64,000 bases of DNA from Collinsella sp. WCA1-178-WT-3 (M1) (lineage in GTDB: Bacteria; Actinomycetota; Coriobacteriia; Coriobacteriales; Coriobacteriaceae). Below are positions 23,811 through 32,826 of this stretch, piece after piece (position 1 is the first letter of the stretch; every line of letters starts with the position of its first letter). The position numbers were made by a program, and so were the translations under genes. The DNA is taken from assembly GCF_009696325.1 (NCBI RefSeq), contig NZ_VUME01000004.1, forward strand, positions 100,534 through 164,533, written 5' to 3'. The notes under the pieces are model-generated. The model did not search any database, was not told the DNA's origin, and saw only the letters and a program-made list of their open reading frames with translations.

Positions 23811-25841
23811 ATGACCGCACCTGCGTCCAAGCTGCTCCAGCCCATTACGGTTGGCCCCCTTGAGCTCAAGAACCGCATTATGTTTCCGCCGCTGACCACC
23901 GGCTATGAGGAGCGCGACGGTTCCATCGGCGAGCGCAGCCTGGCTTTTTACGAGCGTCTGGCCCGTGGCGGCGTGGGCTACATCGTCATCGGCGACGTCG
24001 CTCCCGTCATGACCGCAAGCCCCACGCCCAAGCTGGCAACCGACGCCCAGATCCCCACGTTTAAGGCGCTGGCCGACGCCGTCCACAAGCACGGTGCCAA
24101 GGTCGCGCTGCAGCTGTTCCACCCCGAGTACGACGTGCCCGGTGTCGGCCGCATGGTCATGGGCTCCATGGCTGCGGCCAAAGCCGCGCAGGAGGCCAAG
24201 GCCGCCGGCGACGAGGAGACCTTTGCCGCCAAGATGGCCGAGTCCAACGAGATCCGCAAGCAGGCATACGCCAAGCTGCACCACGACATGCAGCACTTTG
24301 TGAACGAGGCGAGCGTAGAGCAGCTCGCCCAGATCAAGGAGGCCATCGCTGCCTCGGCCGCTCGCGCGCAGCGGGCCGGCATCGACGCCATCGAGGTCCA
24401 CGGCGACCGCCTGGTGGGTTCGCTGTGCTCCGCGACCCTCAACAAGCGAACCGACGAGTACGGTGGCTCGTTTGAGAACCGCGTTCGCTACGCGCTGGAG
24501 GTCGTCGCTGCCATCAAGGAAGCCGCGCCGCAGCTGATGGTGGAGTATAAGCTCCCCGTGATCATGGAGAACCCCGATGGCACGCCGCGTGGCAAGGGCG
24601 GCCTGCAGCCCGACGAGGCCTGCGAGTTCGCCAAGCTGCTCGAGGGCGCGGGCATCGATATGATCCAGGTTGCACAAGCCAACCACACCGGCAATATGGG
24701 CGACACCATTCCGTCCATGGGCGCCATGCCCTACAACTGGACGCTGCCCGTGGCCGAGCGCGTCAAGACCCTGGTCTCCGTGCCGGTAGCAACTGTGGGC
24801 CGTGTTGTCTCGGTCGAGGCTGGCGAGAAGATTCTGGAAGACGGCGCAGCCGATATCATCGCCTATGGCCGCTCGCTCATGTGCGACCCCGACATTGCGC
24901 TGAAGGCCGCCACGGGCGAACCCATCCGCGAGTGCCTCAACTGCAACAAGGGCTGCGTCGATGCGATTCAAAACCGCAAGTACATCTCGTGTGTGCTCAA
25001 TGCCGAGAACGGCGACGAGGCTACCATCGCCATTAAGCCGGGCGAGGGCGACAAGAAGATCGCCGTTGTGGGCGGCGGTATTGCCGGTCTGGAGGCCGCA
25101 CGCGTGGTGGCCAAGCGCGGCTACGACGTGACCGTCTACGAGGCGAGCGATCATCTGGGAGGCCAGATTGTGCTGGCGGCCGCGCCTCCGCGCAAGGACG
25201 AAATCATGCGCTCGGTCGAGTATTACGAGAAGATTCTGCCCGGCCTGGGCGTGAAGGTTGAGCTCAACCACGTCGCTACCACTGAGGACCTCAACGCCGC
25301 CGACGCCGCGATTGTGGCCGTGGGCGCGCACGACGTGGTCATCCCCGTTCCGGGTGCCGATTCTAAGAAGGTCGTCTCGAGCTGGGACGTGCTGGCCGGC
25401 AAGGTGGAGCTTACGGGCCGCGTCGCCGTCATTGGCGGTGGCCTGGTGGGCACCGAGACTGCCGAGTACCTGCTGCAGCACGGTTGCGAAGTGGCGATCG
25501 TGGAGATGCTCGACAAGATTGCCGCGGGCGAGTCCGAGACCATTCTGCCGCTGATTATGAGCGACTTTGCAGAGCACAACGTGGAGCAGCACGTGAAGAC
25601 CCGTCTGACCGCCATTACCGACGAGGGCGTGGAGGCCGTGCGCACTGCCGATGACGGCGCCGAGGAGCCGGTGAAGATCGCCTGCGATTACGTGGTGATG
25701 GCCGTCGGTTCCAAGGCCAACGCGTTTGACTTGGATGGCGTTACGGTGCCCGTGACCTGTGTGGGCGACTGCTCGGGCGAGCGCACCGCCGACATTGCGA
25801 ACGCCATTCGCACGGCATATCACGCGGCCAACGAGCTGTAG
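23811..25841 (+). CDS. NADH:flavin oxidoreductase / enoate or 2,4-dienoyl-CoA reductase family protein
   Basis: The 676-residue enzyme has the three-part layout of the FadH/BaiCD/BaiH/enoate-reductase family. The first part is an N-terminal FMN barrel (1 to about 340; ITVGPLELKNRIMFPPL, AIEVHGDRLVGSLCSATLNKR, AYGRSLMCDPD). Next is a [4Fe-4S] site with CLNCNKGC at about 375 and YISC at 394. The C-terminal part has FAD- and NAD(P)-binding domains with AVVGGGIAGLEAARV near 418 and VAVIGGGLVGTETAEYL near 537. The usual catalytic HxxHGYL of dienoyl-CoA reductases is EVHGDRLVG here. ATG 23811 has AGAGAGGA at good spacing; ATG 23805 is an alternative. Substrate could be an unsaturated acid, a steroid or a xenobiotic. 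It is monocistronic with a terminator. Confidence 0.9.
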   Translation: MTAPASKLLQPITVGPLELKNRIMFPPLTTGYEERDGSIGERSLAFYERLARGGVGYIVIGDVAPVMTASPTPKLATDAQIPTFKALADAVHKHGAKVALQLFHPEYDVPGVGRMVMGSMAAAKAAQEAKAAGDEETFAAKMAESNEIRKQAYAKLHHDMQHFVNEASVEQLAQIKEAIAASAARAQRAGIDAIEVHGDRLVGSLCSATLNKRTDEYGGSFENRVRYALEVVAAIKEAAPQLMVEYKLPVIMENPDGTPRGKGGLQPDEACEFAKLLEGAGIDMIQVAQANHTGNMGDTIPSMGAMPYNWTLPVAERVKTLVSVPVATVGRVVSVEAGEKILEDGAADIIAYGRSLMCDPDIALKAATGEPIRECLNCNKGCVDAIQNRKYISCVLNAENGDEATIAIKPGEGDKKIAVVGGGIAGLEAARVVAKRGYDVTVYEASDHLGGQIVLAAAPPRKDEIMRSVEYYEKILPGLGVKVELNHVATTEDLNAADAAIVAVGAHDVVIPVPGADSKKVVSSWDVLAGKVELTGRVAVIGGGLVGTETAEYLLQHGCEVAIVEMLDKIAAGESETILPLIMSDFAEHNVEQHVKTRLTAITDEGVEAVRTADDGAEEPVKIACDYVVMAVGSKANAFDLDGVTVPVTCVGDCSGERTADIANAIRTAYHAANEL

Positions 25842-26295
25842 TTGAACATCGCGGCCAGGCGGGGCGGTAGCACGGATCTGTCTCGCCCGGCCGCGTCCCA
25901 TCGGGTGTCAATCGGGGCGGGGCCTGCAAGCGCAGCAGGTCCCGCCCTTTTTGTTTTGCCCCGGTGGACGGCAATGCGCGCTAATCATGGGGAGTGAGGC
26001 GTCTACTGCCTTGCAGGCTGCTCAAAATTATTGGAGGAGGGGTTAATAATCATATCCTCTATTCCAAAGGATATAAAGAGATGCCAATTTTGCTGGCAAG
26101 CGAATGACGATTAGCTGCGAGCTAGTTACCAGCGTAAATAATCAATAAAGAAATGTCGTAAATTGGTGTCAAATTCCCAGATAGCGCCGCGTCTATTTTA
26201 ATTAACTGCTTTGAGCAAACAGTAAAATGCTACTATCTAACTTGCACGTAAGAAAGCAATTTAACGTTTAAGGCTAAGAAGTAGAAGTGGCAGGT
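25842..26295. other. Intergenic region with terminator, AT-rich tract and a candidate promoter
   Basis: After the terminator at 25915-25953 the sequence becomes AT-rich (26030-26280). A TTGAGC / 17 bp / TATCTA pair at 26211-26239 is a plausible promoter for the HTH gene. I see no ORF of note. Confidence 0.35.
25915..25953 (+). terminator. Terminator of the flavin oxidoreductase gene
   Basis: GGGCGGGGCCTGC pairs with GCAGGTCCCGCCC (one G:T) around a 7-base loop and is followed by TTTTTG. Confidence 0.85.
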
Positions 26296-26691
26296 ATGTC
26301 AGAAACAACAAGGACTCGCACGCATGCGCCCGAGATTAGGCAGCGCGCTGTCGAGATCCTCCAAGAAGGGGTCGGCCATCGCGCGCTCGCCGCAGAGCTT
26401 GGCATCCCCCAGGCCACAGCCCGTCAGTGGGCCCGTGCGTATGCCGTGGGCGGCGCCGACGCCGTTCTCAATGCGGGCTCTCATCACCACACATATTCGT
26501 TTGACGTTAAGCTTGCCGTGGTTAAGGACCGCTTGGAACATGGTCTGACGGTGCGTGAGGTCATGGTCAAGCACAAGATCCCCAGCGAGTCTTCGGTTAA
26601 AGCTTGGTGCCGACAGTATCGCGACGGTGGCGAGGCCGCCTTGGTCGATAAGCCGCGGGGTCGTAAACCGCGCGTTAAAAAGGCGGAATAG
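26296..26691 (+). CDS. Helix-turn-helix protein related to IS3-type OrfA
   Basis: The 131-residue protein has two successive HTH segments: RQRAVEILQEGVGHRALAAELGIPQATARQW near residue 12, and VVKDRLEHGLTVREVMVKHKIPSESSVKAW near residue 75. A basic tail follows (KPRGRKPRVKKAE). This is the double-HTH layout of IS3-family OrfA and related DNA-binding proteins. No OrfB or inverted repeats follow, so it is either an orphaned transposase subunit or a domesticated regulator. ATG 26296 is chosen; GTG 26287 is an in-frame alternative. A candidate promoter lies at 26211-26239. Confidence 0.7.
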   Translation: MSETTRTRTHAPEIRQRAVEILQEGVGHRALAAELGIPQATARQWARAYAVGGADAVLNAGSHHHTYSFDVKLAVVKDRLEHGLTVREVMVKHKIPSESSVKAWCRQYRDGGEAALVDKPRGRKPRVKKAE

Positions 26692-26977
26692 CGAACGGGA
26701 TGGTGCGTCCGCAGGGGCGCATTTTTCTTGCCGCGCCAACTTTTTGGACCGCCGCGAGTCTATCGGGACATCCTTCAAAGTGGTCAATAAACCGCGCGCA
26801 GTGGCCCGTGCGCCCGCCGCTACGAGAGGGGGAGCGTTGCCTCTCTACTCCAAAGCGGACATGTCCTTACCCCATACGCCTAAAACTCCCCAGTTGACCG
26901 AAAACCTGCCGCCTGAACTCCCAATTTGAGCTATAACGTTAAATAATTGCAGCGTTTTTGCATGGGGGAGTGATGGT
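26692..26977. other. Intergenic region before the hydrogenase operon
   Basis: These 286 bases must contain the hydrogenase promoter, but I see no clear -35/-10 pair. TATAACGTTAAATAATTGC near 26933-26951 is the most AT-rich part and lies 27-45 bases before the start codon. Confidence 0.3.
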
Positions 26978-29860
26978 ATGACGCTACTGTATTTCCTTAC
27001 CCTGTTTCCGCTGGTACCGGCGATGGGCATGCTGCTCGCGCGCAGTGACCGAGCCCGCGATGCGGTAGGGCTTGTAGGCTCCGGCATTATTATGGCGGTG
27101 ACCGTTGTAGTCGCCGTCTTATTTTTTGGCACGGGTCCGCAGGGCTTTGAGGTTGCCCCCGGCACCTCGCATGTGCTCTCGATCATCGGCTCCGTCATCG
27201 ACGTAATTCTGTGCGCCGTCATCCTGTACAACGCGTTCAAATATAGGAACGCGCTTACCGGTGTGCTCGGCGTGGTGCAGCTGGTGGGTTCGGTTGCCTT
27301 CGCTGCCATGACGCTGCCCACGGCCGAGGTCGTCACCGCCACGCCGCTCTACCTGGACTATATGAGCGTGATCATGGTGCTCGCCGTTGGCATTGTCGGC
27401 AGCCTGATCTGCGTGTATGCCCTGGGCTACATGAAGGACTTCCAGGCGCACGATGAGCACGAGGCCGCGCTGCGTGGGCAGACCGCGCCCGACCGACGCC
27501 CGCAGTTCCTGGCGCTTATGTTCCTGTTTCTCTCGGCCATGTTCGTCATCGTGACGAGCGATAACCTGGAGTGGCTGTTCTGCGGCTGGGAAATCACCAC
27601 CGTGTGCTCGTTCCTTATGATTGGCTATACGCGCACGCCCGAGGCCATCAAAAACGCCTTTACCCAGATCATCCTCAACATGCTGGGCGGCATCGCGTTT
27701 TTGGCGGGCCTTATGTTCCTGCACGTCAACGGCGTGCCGCTGACCATCTCGGGCATGATCGAGCTTTCCGGCGCCGGAACCGCGCAATCCACGCTGCTGG
27801 TGCTGCCGGTCGTCTTGCTGTCGATCGCCGCACTTACCAAGGCCGCACAGATGCCGTTCCACACTTGGCTGCTCGGCGCCATGGTCGCCCCCACGCCCAC
27901 GAGCGCCCTGCTGCACTCGTCCACCATGGTCAAGGCCGGCGTGTTTTTGATGGTCAAGCTGAGCCCGCTGTACGCCACCTATCCCGTGACCGGCTTTATG
28001 GTCACGAGCGTGGGCGCCATCACGTTTTTGCTCGCCGCCCTCATGGCCATCTCGCAGAGCAATGCCAAGCGCGTGCTCGCGTACTCCACCATTTCCAACT
28101 TGGGACTCATCAGTGCCTGCCTGGGTGTCGGCGCACCCGAGGCCGTGTGGGCCGCCATCTTCTTGATCTTGTTCCATACGGTGGCAAAGTCGCTGCTGTT
28201 CCTGTGCGTGGGCACGGCCGAGCATCATATCGGCAGCCGCAATATCGAGGACATGGACGGCATGTTCAGCCGCATGCCGCACCTGACGCGCCTGATGATG
28301 CTGGGCATCATGGGCATGTTCGTGGCGCCGTTTGGCATGCTCGTGTCTAAGTGGGGCGCCCTGGTGGCGTTTGCGCAGACCGGCAATGTGCTCATGATCA
28401 TGGTGCTGGCCTTTGGCTCGGCCGCGACGTTCTTCTTCTGGGGCAAGTGGCTCGCCAAGCTTTCGGGCGTGGATTCTACGGCCGAAAACGTGGAGGGCAA
28501 TGTCCATAAGACCGAATGGATAGCGCTCAACACTATCGCCGCGCTGCTGATTCTGTGCTGTGTAGCGTTCCCGATTATCTCGAGCGGTCTGGTGTCGCCC
28601 TACTTGGCCATGGTGTTTGGCCGCGTGCCGTATGTTATTGGCAAGGATGCCATGTATCTAATGGTGGTTATCGTGGCTTTTATCGCCGTGGTGCTGCTGA
28701 CTTCATTCCGCGTGAGCAACAAACCGCATGTAAACGTATATCTTTCGGGCGTGGGAACCGACAATTACCGTCATTTCCGCGGCTCGATGGGACACGAGGT
28801 GAAGGCCGAAAAGCGCAATTGGTACCTGGAGGACGCCCTTGGCGAGAAGCGCATTGGCCCCGCGGGCAGCATCGTGTGCTGCAGCATCATTCTGTTCGCG
28901 CTGCTATGCTGCGCATGGATTGGTCCCGATACGCTCGCCATGGGCGAGCCCTCGGTGCTGCGCGGCAAGTATTTCGAAGGCTCGGGTGTCGTGGGCATCT
29001 TTATAGGCACCGTGGCGTTTGCCCTGCTGGCGCCTTTGGTTGGTGGCCTGATCGACGGCATCGACCGCAAGCTGTCCGCCCGCATGCAAGGCCGCGTGGG
29101 ACCGCGTCTGCTGCAACCGTTCTACGATGTAGCCAAGCTCCTGCGCAAAGCCCCTGCCAGCGTAAACACCGTGGACGATACCTACATGGCGTGCGCGCTC
29201 ATCTTTACCGTGGTGGGCGGCGGCATCTTTGTGTCGGGTTCCAACACACTGTTATGCGCCTTTATGGTTACCCTCGCTGCGATCTTTGTGGTGCTGGCGT
29301 CCGCCTCGACGCAAAGCCCGTTTGCCCAGGTCGGAGCCGACCGCGAGCTGCTGCAGGTCATGAGTTACGAGCCCGCCGTTTTGCTGATGAGTGTGGGCCT
29401 GTACCTTGCCACCGACAGCTTCGATTCCATCGCCGTGACGGGGCAGTCGGCCCCCATCATCGTGTACAGCGCGCCCATCTTCCTCGCACTGCTCGCGGTG
29501 CTTACCATCAAACTGCGCAAGTCGCCGTTTGACCTTTCGTACTCGCATCACGCGCATCAGGAGATCGTCCAGGGCGTCGCCACCGAGATGAGCGGCGGCA
29601 CGCTGGCCAAGATGACCCTTATGCACTGGTGCGAGACCGTGCTGTTTTTGATGTGGGTGGGCATGTTCTTTGTTTGGGACAACCCGGTGAGCTGGGTCGT
29701 CGCCCTGGTCGTTATGGTCATGACGTATTTTGTCGAGGTACTGATCGATAACACCTTCGCCCGTAGCACCTGGCGCAGCTGCTTTAAGCTCGGCTGGGGT
29801 GTGGCGCTGGTGTTTGGCCTGCTCAACCTTATGCCCATCCTCGTCGACGTGTTTATTTAG
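26978..29860 (+). CDS. echAB: Ech-type hydrogenase membrane subunit, EchA-EchB (NuoL-like + NuoH-like) fusion
   Basis: The 960-residue polypeptide joins two complex-I-type membrane subunits. The first part (to about 610) is a Mrp/NuoL-like ion-translocating subunit: WLFCGWEITTVCSFLMIGY, then LTKAAQMPFHTWLLGAMVAP and PTSALLHSSTMVKAGV with the conserved pumping-channel lysines. The second part (about 670-960) is NuoH/EchB-like: SARMQGRVGPRLLQPFYD near 700, and KSPFDLSYSHHAHQEIVQG near 848. In most Ech and Hyf systems these are two genes. The subunit anchors the hydrogenase and couples H2/ferredoxin electron flow to H+ or Na+ movement. echC follows after 12 bases with its own AGGAGG. Confidence 0.93.
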   Translation: MTLLYFLTLFPLVPAMGMLLARSDRARDAVGLVGSGIIMAVTVVVAVLFFGTGPQGFEVAPGTSHVLSIIGSVIDVILCAVILYNAFKYRNALTGVLGVVQLVGSVAFAAMTLPTAEVVTATPLYLDYMSVIMVLAVGIVGSLICVYALGYMKDFQAHDEHEAALRGQTAPDRRPQFLALMFLFLSAMFVIVTSDNLEWLFCGWEITTVCSFLMIGYTRTPEAIKNAFTQIILNMLGGIAFLAGLMFLHVNGVPLTISGMIELSGAGTAQSTLLVLPVVLLSIAALTKAAQMPFHTWLLGAMVAPTPTSALLHSSTMVKAGVFLMVKLSPLYATYPVTGFMVTSVGAITFLLAALMAISQSNAKRVLAYSTISNLGLISACLGVGAPEAVWAAIFLILFHTVAKSLLFLCVGTAEHHIGSRNIEDMDGMFSRMPHLTRLMMLGIMGMFVAPFGMLVSKWGALVAFAQTGNVLMIMVLAFGSAATFFFWGKWLAKLSGVDSTAENVEGNVHKTEWIALNTIAALLILCCVAFPIISSGLVSPYLAMVFGRVPYVIGKDAMYLMVVIVAFIAVVLLTSFRVSNKPHVNVYLSGVGTDNYRHFRGSMGHEVKAEKRNWYLEDALGEKRIGPAGSIVCCSIILFALLCCAWIGPDTLAMGEPSVLRGKYFEGSGVVGIFIGTVAFALLAPLVGGLIDGIDRKLSARMQGRVGPRLLQPFYDVAKLLRKAPASVNTVDDTYMACALIFTVVGGGIFVSGSNTLLCAFMVTLAAIFVVLASASTQSPFAQVGADRELLQVMSYEPAVLLMSVGLYLATDSFDSIAVTGQSAPIIVYSAPIFLALLAVLTIKLRKSPFDLSYSHHAHQEIVQGVATEMSGGTLAKMTLMHWCETVLFLMWVGMFFVWDNPVSWVVALVVMVMTYFVEVLIDNTFARSTWRSCFKLGWGVALVFGLLNLMPILVDVFI

Positions 29861-29872
29861 GAGGCGGCATCC

Positions 29873-30466
29873 ATGGATCATAAAATGTCGCGCTCGCCGT
29901 GGGTTATTCATTACGACGGCTCGAGCTGCAACGGATGCGATATCGAGGTGCTGGCCTCGCTCACGCCGCTGTTCGATGCGGAGCGCTTTGGCGTGGTCAA
30001 CACCGGCAACCCCAAACATGCGGACATCTTTTTGGTGACGGGGTCGGTCAACGCCCAGAACTTGCCCGTCGTGCGCCAGATCTACAACCAGATGCTCGAG
30101 CCCAAGTGCGTGGTGGCGTGCGGCATCTGCGCGTGCTCGGGCGGCGTGTTCCGCGATGCGTACAACGTGATCGGTGGCGTGGACCGCGCAATTCCCGTGG
30201 ACGTGTACGCGCCCGGATGCGCCATTCGCCCCGAGACGGTGATCGACGCCATTGTGGAGGCGTGCGGCATCCTGGACCAGAAGGAGGCCGTGATGCGCGC
30301 CGGCGGCGACCCGCTTACCGTGGGCGGTGCCGCTACCTGGGATGGTGGTGTTGAGCTGGGCGAGGACGGATTTGTGGCCCCGGCTGAGGCCGGCGACGCG
30401 CCCGCCGCTGGCGACGCACCTGCTGGGACGCCCGCCGCGTCCGCCGCTGCAAGGGGGGCCGAGTAA
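29873..30466 (+). CDS. echC: Ech hydrogenase small subunit (NuoB-like)
   Basis: The 197-residue protein carries the proximal [4Fe-4S] cluster that passes electrons to the NiFe site. Its cysteines lie in SSCNGCDIEV near residue 19, ACGICACSGG near residue 83 and APGCAIRPE near residue 114, the spacing of NuoB/EchC/HyfI. The last 30 or so residues are an Ala/Pro/Asp-rich extension not found in typical EchC and probably disordered. The stop overlaps the next start (TAATG). Confidence 0.94.
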   Translation: MDHKMSRSPWVIHYDGSSCNGCDIEVLASLTPLFDAERFGVVNTGNPKHADIFLVTGSVNAQNLPVVRQIYNQMLEPKCVVACGICACSGGVFRDAYNVIGGVDRAIPVDVYAPGCAIRPETVIDAIVEACGILDQKEAVMRAGGDPLTVGGAATWDGGVELGEDGFVAPAEAGDAPAAGDAPAGTPAASAAARGAE

Positions 30467-31176
30467 TGCAAAAGGCAATCTATACCACCGTCGAGCTCGA
30501 TGCGCTGCTGTCGCATGTCCAGGCGCTCAAGGGTTCCGGTGCCCGCTTTGTACAGATGCACGCCGAGCGCAATGTGGACGACGGCACGTATCGCTTGGTC
30601 TATACGTTCATCAACGTTCGTGCTGCCCAGGAGCAGATCGCGCAGGACGGCAGCTATGCGATTGAGAACCTGGTGGTTGAGGGCATCGACCAGTACCAGG
30701 AGATTCCGTCCATCAGCTCGTACTACCCTGCGGTGTTCCCGTTTGAAAATGAGGCGCACGACCTGTTTGGGCTTGCCATTACCGACATGCAGATTGACTT
30801 TAAGGGCTTTTTCTACCAGGTCTCGACTGCCGAGCCCATGAGCGTCATCACGCCCGAGGTTAAGGCTGCGCGCGAGAAGGCCATGAAGGTCCGTGCCGCC
30901 GCCGAGGCCAAGGCGCGCAAGGCTGCGGCCGAGAAGGCCGCCGCTGCCGCGGCCGCTGCGGGGGAGGGCGCTGGCGATGCTGCGGGCGCTGCCGTCGCTC
31001 AGCCCGCTGCGGCTGCCGGCTCCGATGCTCAGCATGACGAGGCTGCCGCCAAGGCCGCGCTCAAGGCTGCCGAGATGGAGGCAAAGCTCGCCGCCATGGA
31101 TCCCGAGAAAGCGGCCAAGGTTCGCGCGGCGCTTGCCGCCAAAGCCGCCCGCGATAAGCAGAAAAAGGAGGCGTAA
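30466..31176 (+). CDS. echD: Ech hydrogenase NuoC-like subunit with long alanine-rich tail
   Basis: Residues 1 to about 125 are NuoC/EchD-like: VEGIDQYQEIPSISSYYPAV then FPFENEAHDLFGLAI matches the E.ER...D.FG.. block of 30-kDa subunits. The remaining 110 residues are almost only Ala, Lys, Glu and Gly (REKAMKVRAAAEAKARKAAA and onward), predicted helical or coiled and absent from usual EchD proteins of about 120-130 residues. Its role is unknown; it may act as a linker or membrane-surface tether. The start overlaps the echC stop and echE begins 5 bases after the stop. Confidence 0.88.
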   Translation: MQKAIYTTVELDALLSHVQALKGSGARFVQMHAERNVDDGTYRLVYTFINVRAAQEQIAQDGSYAIENLVVEGIDQYQEIPSISSYYPAVFPFENEAHDLFGLAITDMQIDFKGFFYQVSTAEPMSVITPEVKAAREKAMKVRAAAEAKARKAAAEKAAAAAAAAGEGAGDAAGAAVAQPAAAAGSDAQHDEAAAKAALKAAEMEAKLAAMDPEKAAKVRAALAAKAARDKQKKEA

Positions 31177-31181
31177 GGTCC

Positions 31182-32270
31182 ATGGCACATCGCTCCGTTA
31201 TTCCGTTTGGCCCGCAGCACCCGGTGCTGCCCGAGCCGCTTCACCTGGACCTGGTGCTCGAGGACGACCGCGTTATCGAGGCAATTCCGCAGATCGGCTT
31301 TGTGCACCGCGGACTCGAGAAGCTCACCGAAAAGCGTGACATGCACCAGTTTGGCTACATCGCCGAGCGCATCTGCGGCATTTGCGCCGTGGGTCACAGC
31401 TGCGGCTATGCCAGCGCCTGCGAGCGCATGCTCGATATCGAGGTGCCCGGCCGCGTGCAGTATATCCGTACCATTTTGCACGAGCTTTCGCGCATTCACT
31501 CGCACCTGCTGTGGCTGGGCCTGCTCGCCGATGCCTTTGGCTTCGAGGCGCTGTTCTATCGTTCGTGGACCCTGCGCGAGCAGATTCTCAAGATCTTTGA
31601 GAGCACGTGTGGCGGTCGCGTGATTCTGTCGATTAACGAGATCGGCGGCCTTAAGCATGACATTGAGGACTCCGAGCTGGCGGGCATTGTCCAGACGCTC
31701 GATGCCATGCGCCCCGACTACGAGGCCCTGGTGCATACCTTTTTGGACGACAACAGCTGCGGCGAGCGCCTGCATGGCGTGGGCGTGATCAGCAAGAAAG
31801 ACGCGCTGGACCTGTCGATGGTCGGTCCGTTTGGGCGCGCCTCGGGCGTGGATTACGACGTGCGCATGTTTGGCGACGGTGCCTATGCGGACCTGGCTGC
31901 GTTTGAGCCCATCGTTGCCACCGATGGCGACTGCTATGCCCGCTGCCAGGTGCGCTGTGCCGAGGTCACGCAGGCCATGGACATCATTAAGGAGCTTGTG
32001 GGAAAGATTCCGCACGACGGCATCGGCGGGCGCACCAAGCTTACGCCGGCCGATGGCGCACGCGGCGAGGTTGTGATTGAGCAACCGCGCGGCGAGGCGT
32101 ACTACTATGTGCGCGGTAACGGCACCAAGAATTTGGACCGTTTCCGCGTGCGCACGCCGACGTCGCAAAACCTGGCGGGCCTGACGCATGCACTGCAGGG
32201 CGTGCTCATTGCCAACGTGCCCATGATTATCCTGACCATCGACCCCTGCATTAGTTGCACGGAAAGGTAG
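31182..32270 (+). CDS. echE: Ech [NiFe]-hydrogenase large subunit
   Basis: The 362-residue protein contains both nickel-ligand motifs: RICGICAVGH near residue 62 and DPCISCTER at the very end. It is therefore predicted to hold a real NiFe(CN)2CO site, unlike NuoD of complex I. HRGLEKLTEKRD and RIHSHLLWLGLLADAFG are the other conserved blocks. The protein stops right after the second motif, as in Ech enzymes, so no C-terminal maturation peptide has to be removed. Nickel/iron-ligand maturation genes (hyp) are not in this window. It evolves or oxidises H2 with ferredoxin as partner. Confidence 0.96.
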   Translation: MAHRSVIPFGPQHPVLPEPLHLDLVLEDDRVIEAIPQIGFVHRGLEKLTEKRDMHQFGYIAERICGICAVGHSCGYASACERMLDIEVPGRVQYIRTILHELSRIHSHLLWLGLLADAFGFEALFYRSWTLREQILKIFESTCGGRVILSINEIGGLKHDIEDSELAGIVQTLDAMRPDYEALVHTFLDDNSCGERLHGVGVISKKDALDLSMVGPFGRASGVDYDVRMFGDGAYADLAAFEPIVATDGDCYARCQVRCAEVTQAMDIIKELVGKIPHDGIGGRTKLTPADGARGEVVIEQPRGEAYYYVRGNGTKNLDRFRVRTPTSQNLAGLTHALQGVLIANVPMIILTIDPCISCTER

Positions 32271-32277
32271 GCGCGGC

Positions 32278-32619
32278 ATGAGTTTGATGACATTTGCCAA
32301 GACGGCCTTGGGCTCTATGGTCAAGCAGCCGGTCACGGTGTGCTATCCGCAGGAGAAGCTGGCGGCGCCCGAGCGCCTGCGCGGGCATATCGTCAACGAT
32401 ATGGACGTGTGCATCTGCTGCGGTATGTGCGCGCGTCGCTGCCCGGCGGGCGCGCTTGCGGTCGATCGCAAGGGTGGTACCTGGTCGATCGACCCGTACG
32501 CCTGCGTGGTGTGCGGCGAGTGCATCGAGAGCTGCCCCAAGCACTGCCTGACTATGGACACCGCCCGTACTCCGGTTGCGGCGAACAAGACTCCCACGGT
32601 AGAAACCAAGCCGGAGTAG
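32278..32619 (+). CDS. echF: Ech hydrogenase polyferredoxin subunit
   Basis: The 113-residue protein has two [4Fe-4S] motifs, CICCGMCARRCPAGAL near residue 42 and CVVCGECIESCPKHCL near residue 78. It receives electrons from soluble ferredoxin and hands them to the small subunit (NuoI/EchF role). It is the last gene of a five-gene unit that covers all six classic Ech functions, because EchA and EchB are fused. A strong terminator follows directly. Confidence 0.94.
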   Translation: MSLMTFAKTALGSMVKQPVTVCYPQEKLAAPERLRGHIVNDMDVCICCGMCARRCPAGALAVDRKGGTWSIDPYACVVCGECIESCPKHCLTMDTARTPVAANKTPTVETKPE

Positions 32620-32625
32620 CGAGGA

Positions 32626-32667
32626 AATGAGGGCCGGTGGGACAAAAATGCCCCACCGGTCCTCATT
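32626..32667 (+). terminator. Terminator of the ech operon
   Basis: AATGAGGGCCGGTGGG pairs with CCCCACCGGTCCTCATT (one G:T) around the loop ACAAAAATG, 7 bases after the echF stop. Confidence 0.8.
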
Positions 32668-32707
32668 CGCATTCGTTTACCCGCAAAAATCCCGTGTCTC
32701 AACTTTG

Positions 32708-32725
32708 GTGAGACATTTGTCTCAC
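32708..32725. promoter_or_regulatory. Perfect operator-like palindrome GTGAGACA-TT-TGTCTCAC
   Basis: An 18-bp perfect dyad sits about 100 bases before the adhesin start codon; two further TGTCTCA half-sites flank it (around 32694 and 32767). Either an operator or a short intergenic repeat. Confidence 0.45.
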
Positions 32726-32826
32726 GCTCAAAACCGAATCTGGAACGTGTGTCACCTGCTCAAATTGTGTCTCATTCCGTAACTTGAGGCTGATGCAAGG
32801 CCTGAGTCTGCGAGAAGGGAGACGCG

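Noticed and set aside
31182..32270. Complex I NuoD rather than a hydrogenase subunit
   Set aside because: Both CxxC nickel motifs are intact (RICGIC and DPCISC), which NuoD lacks.
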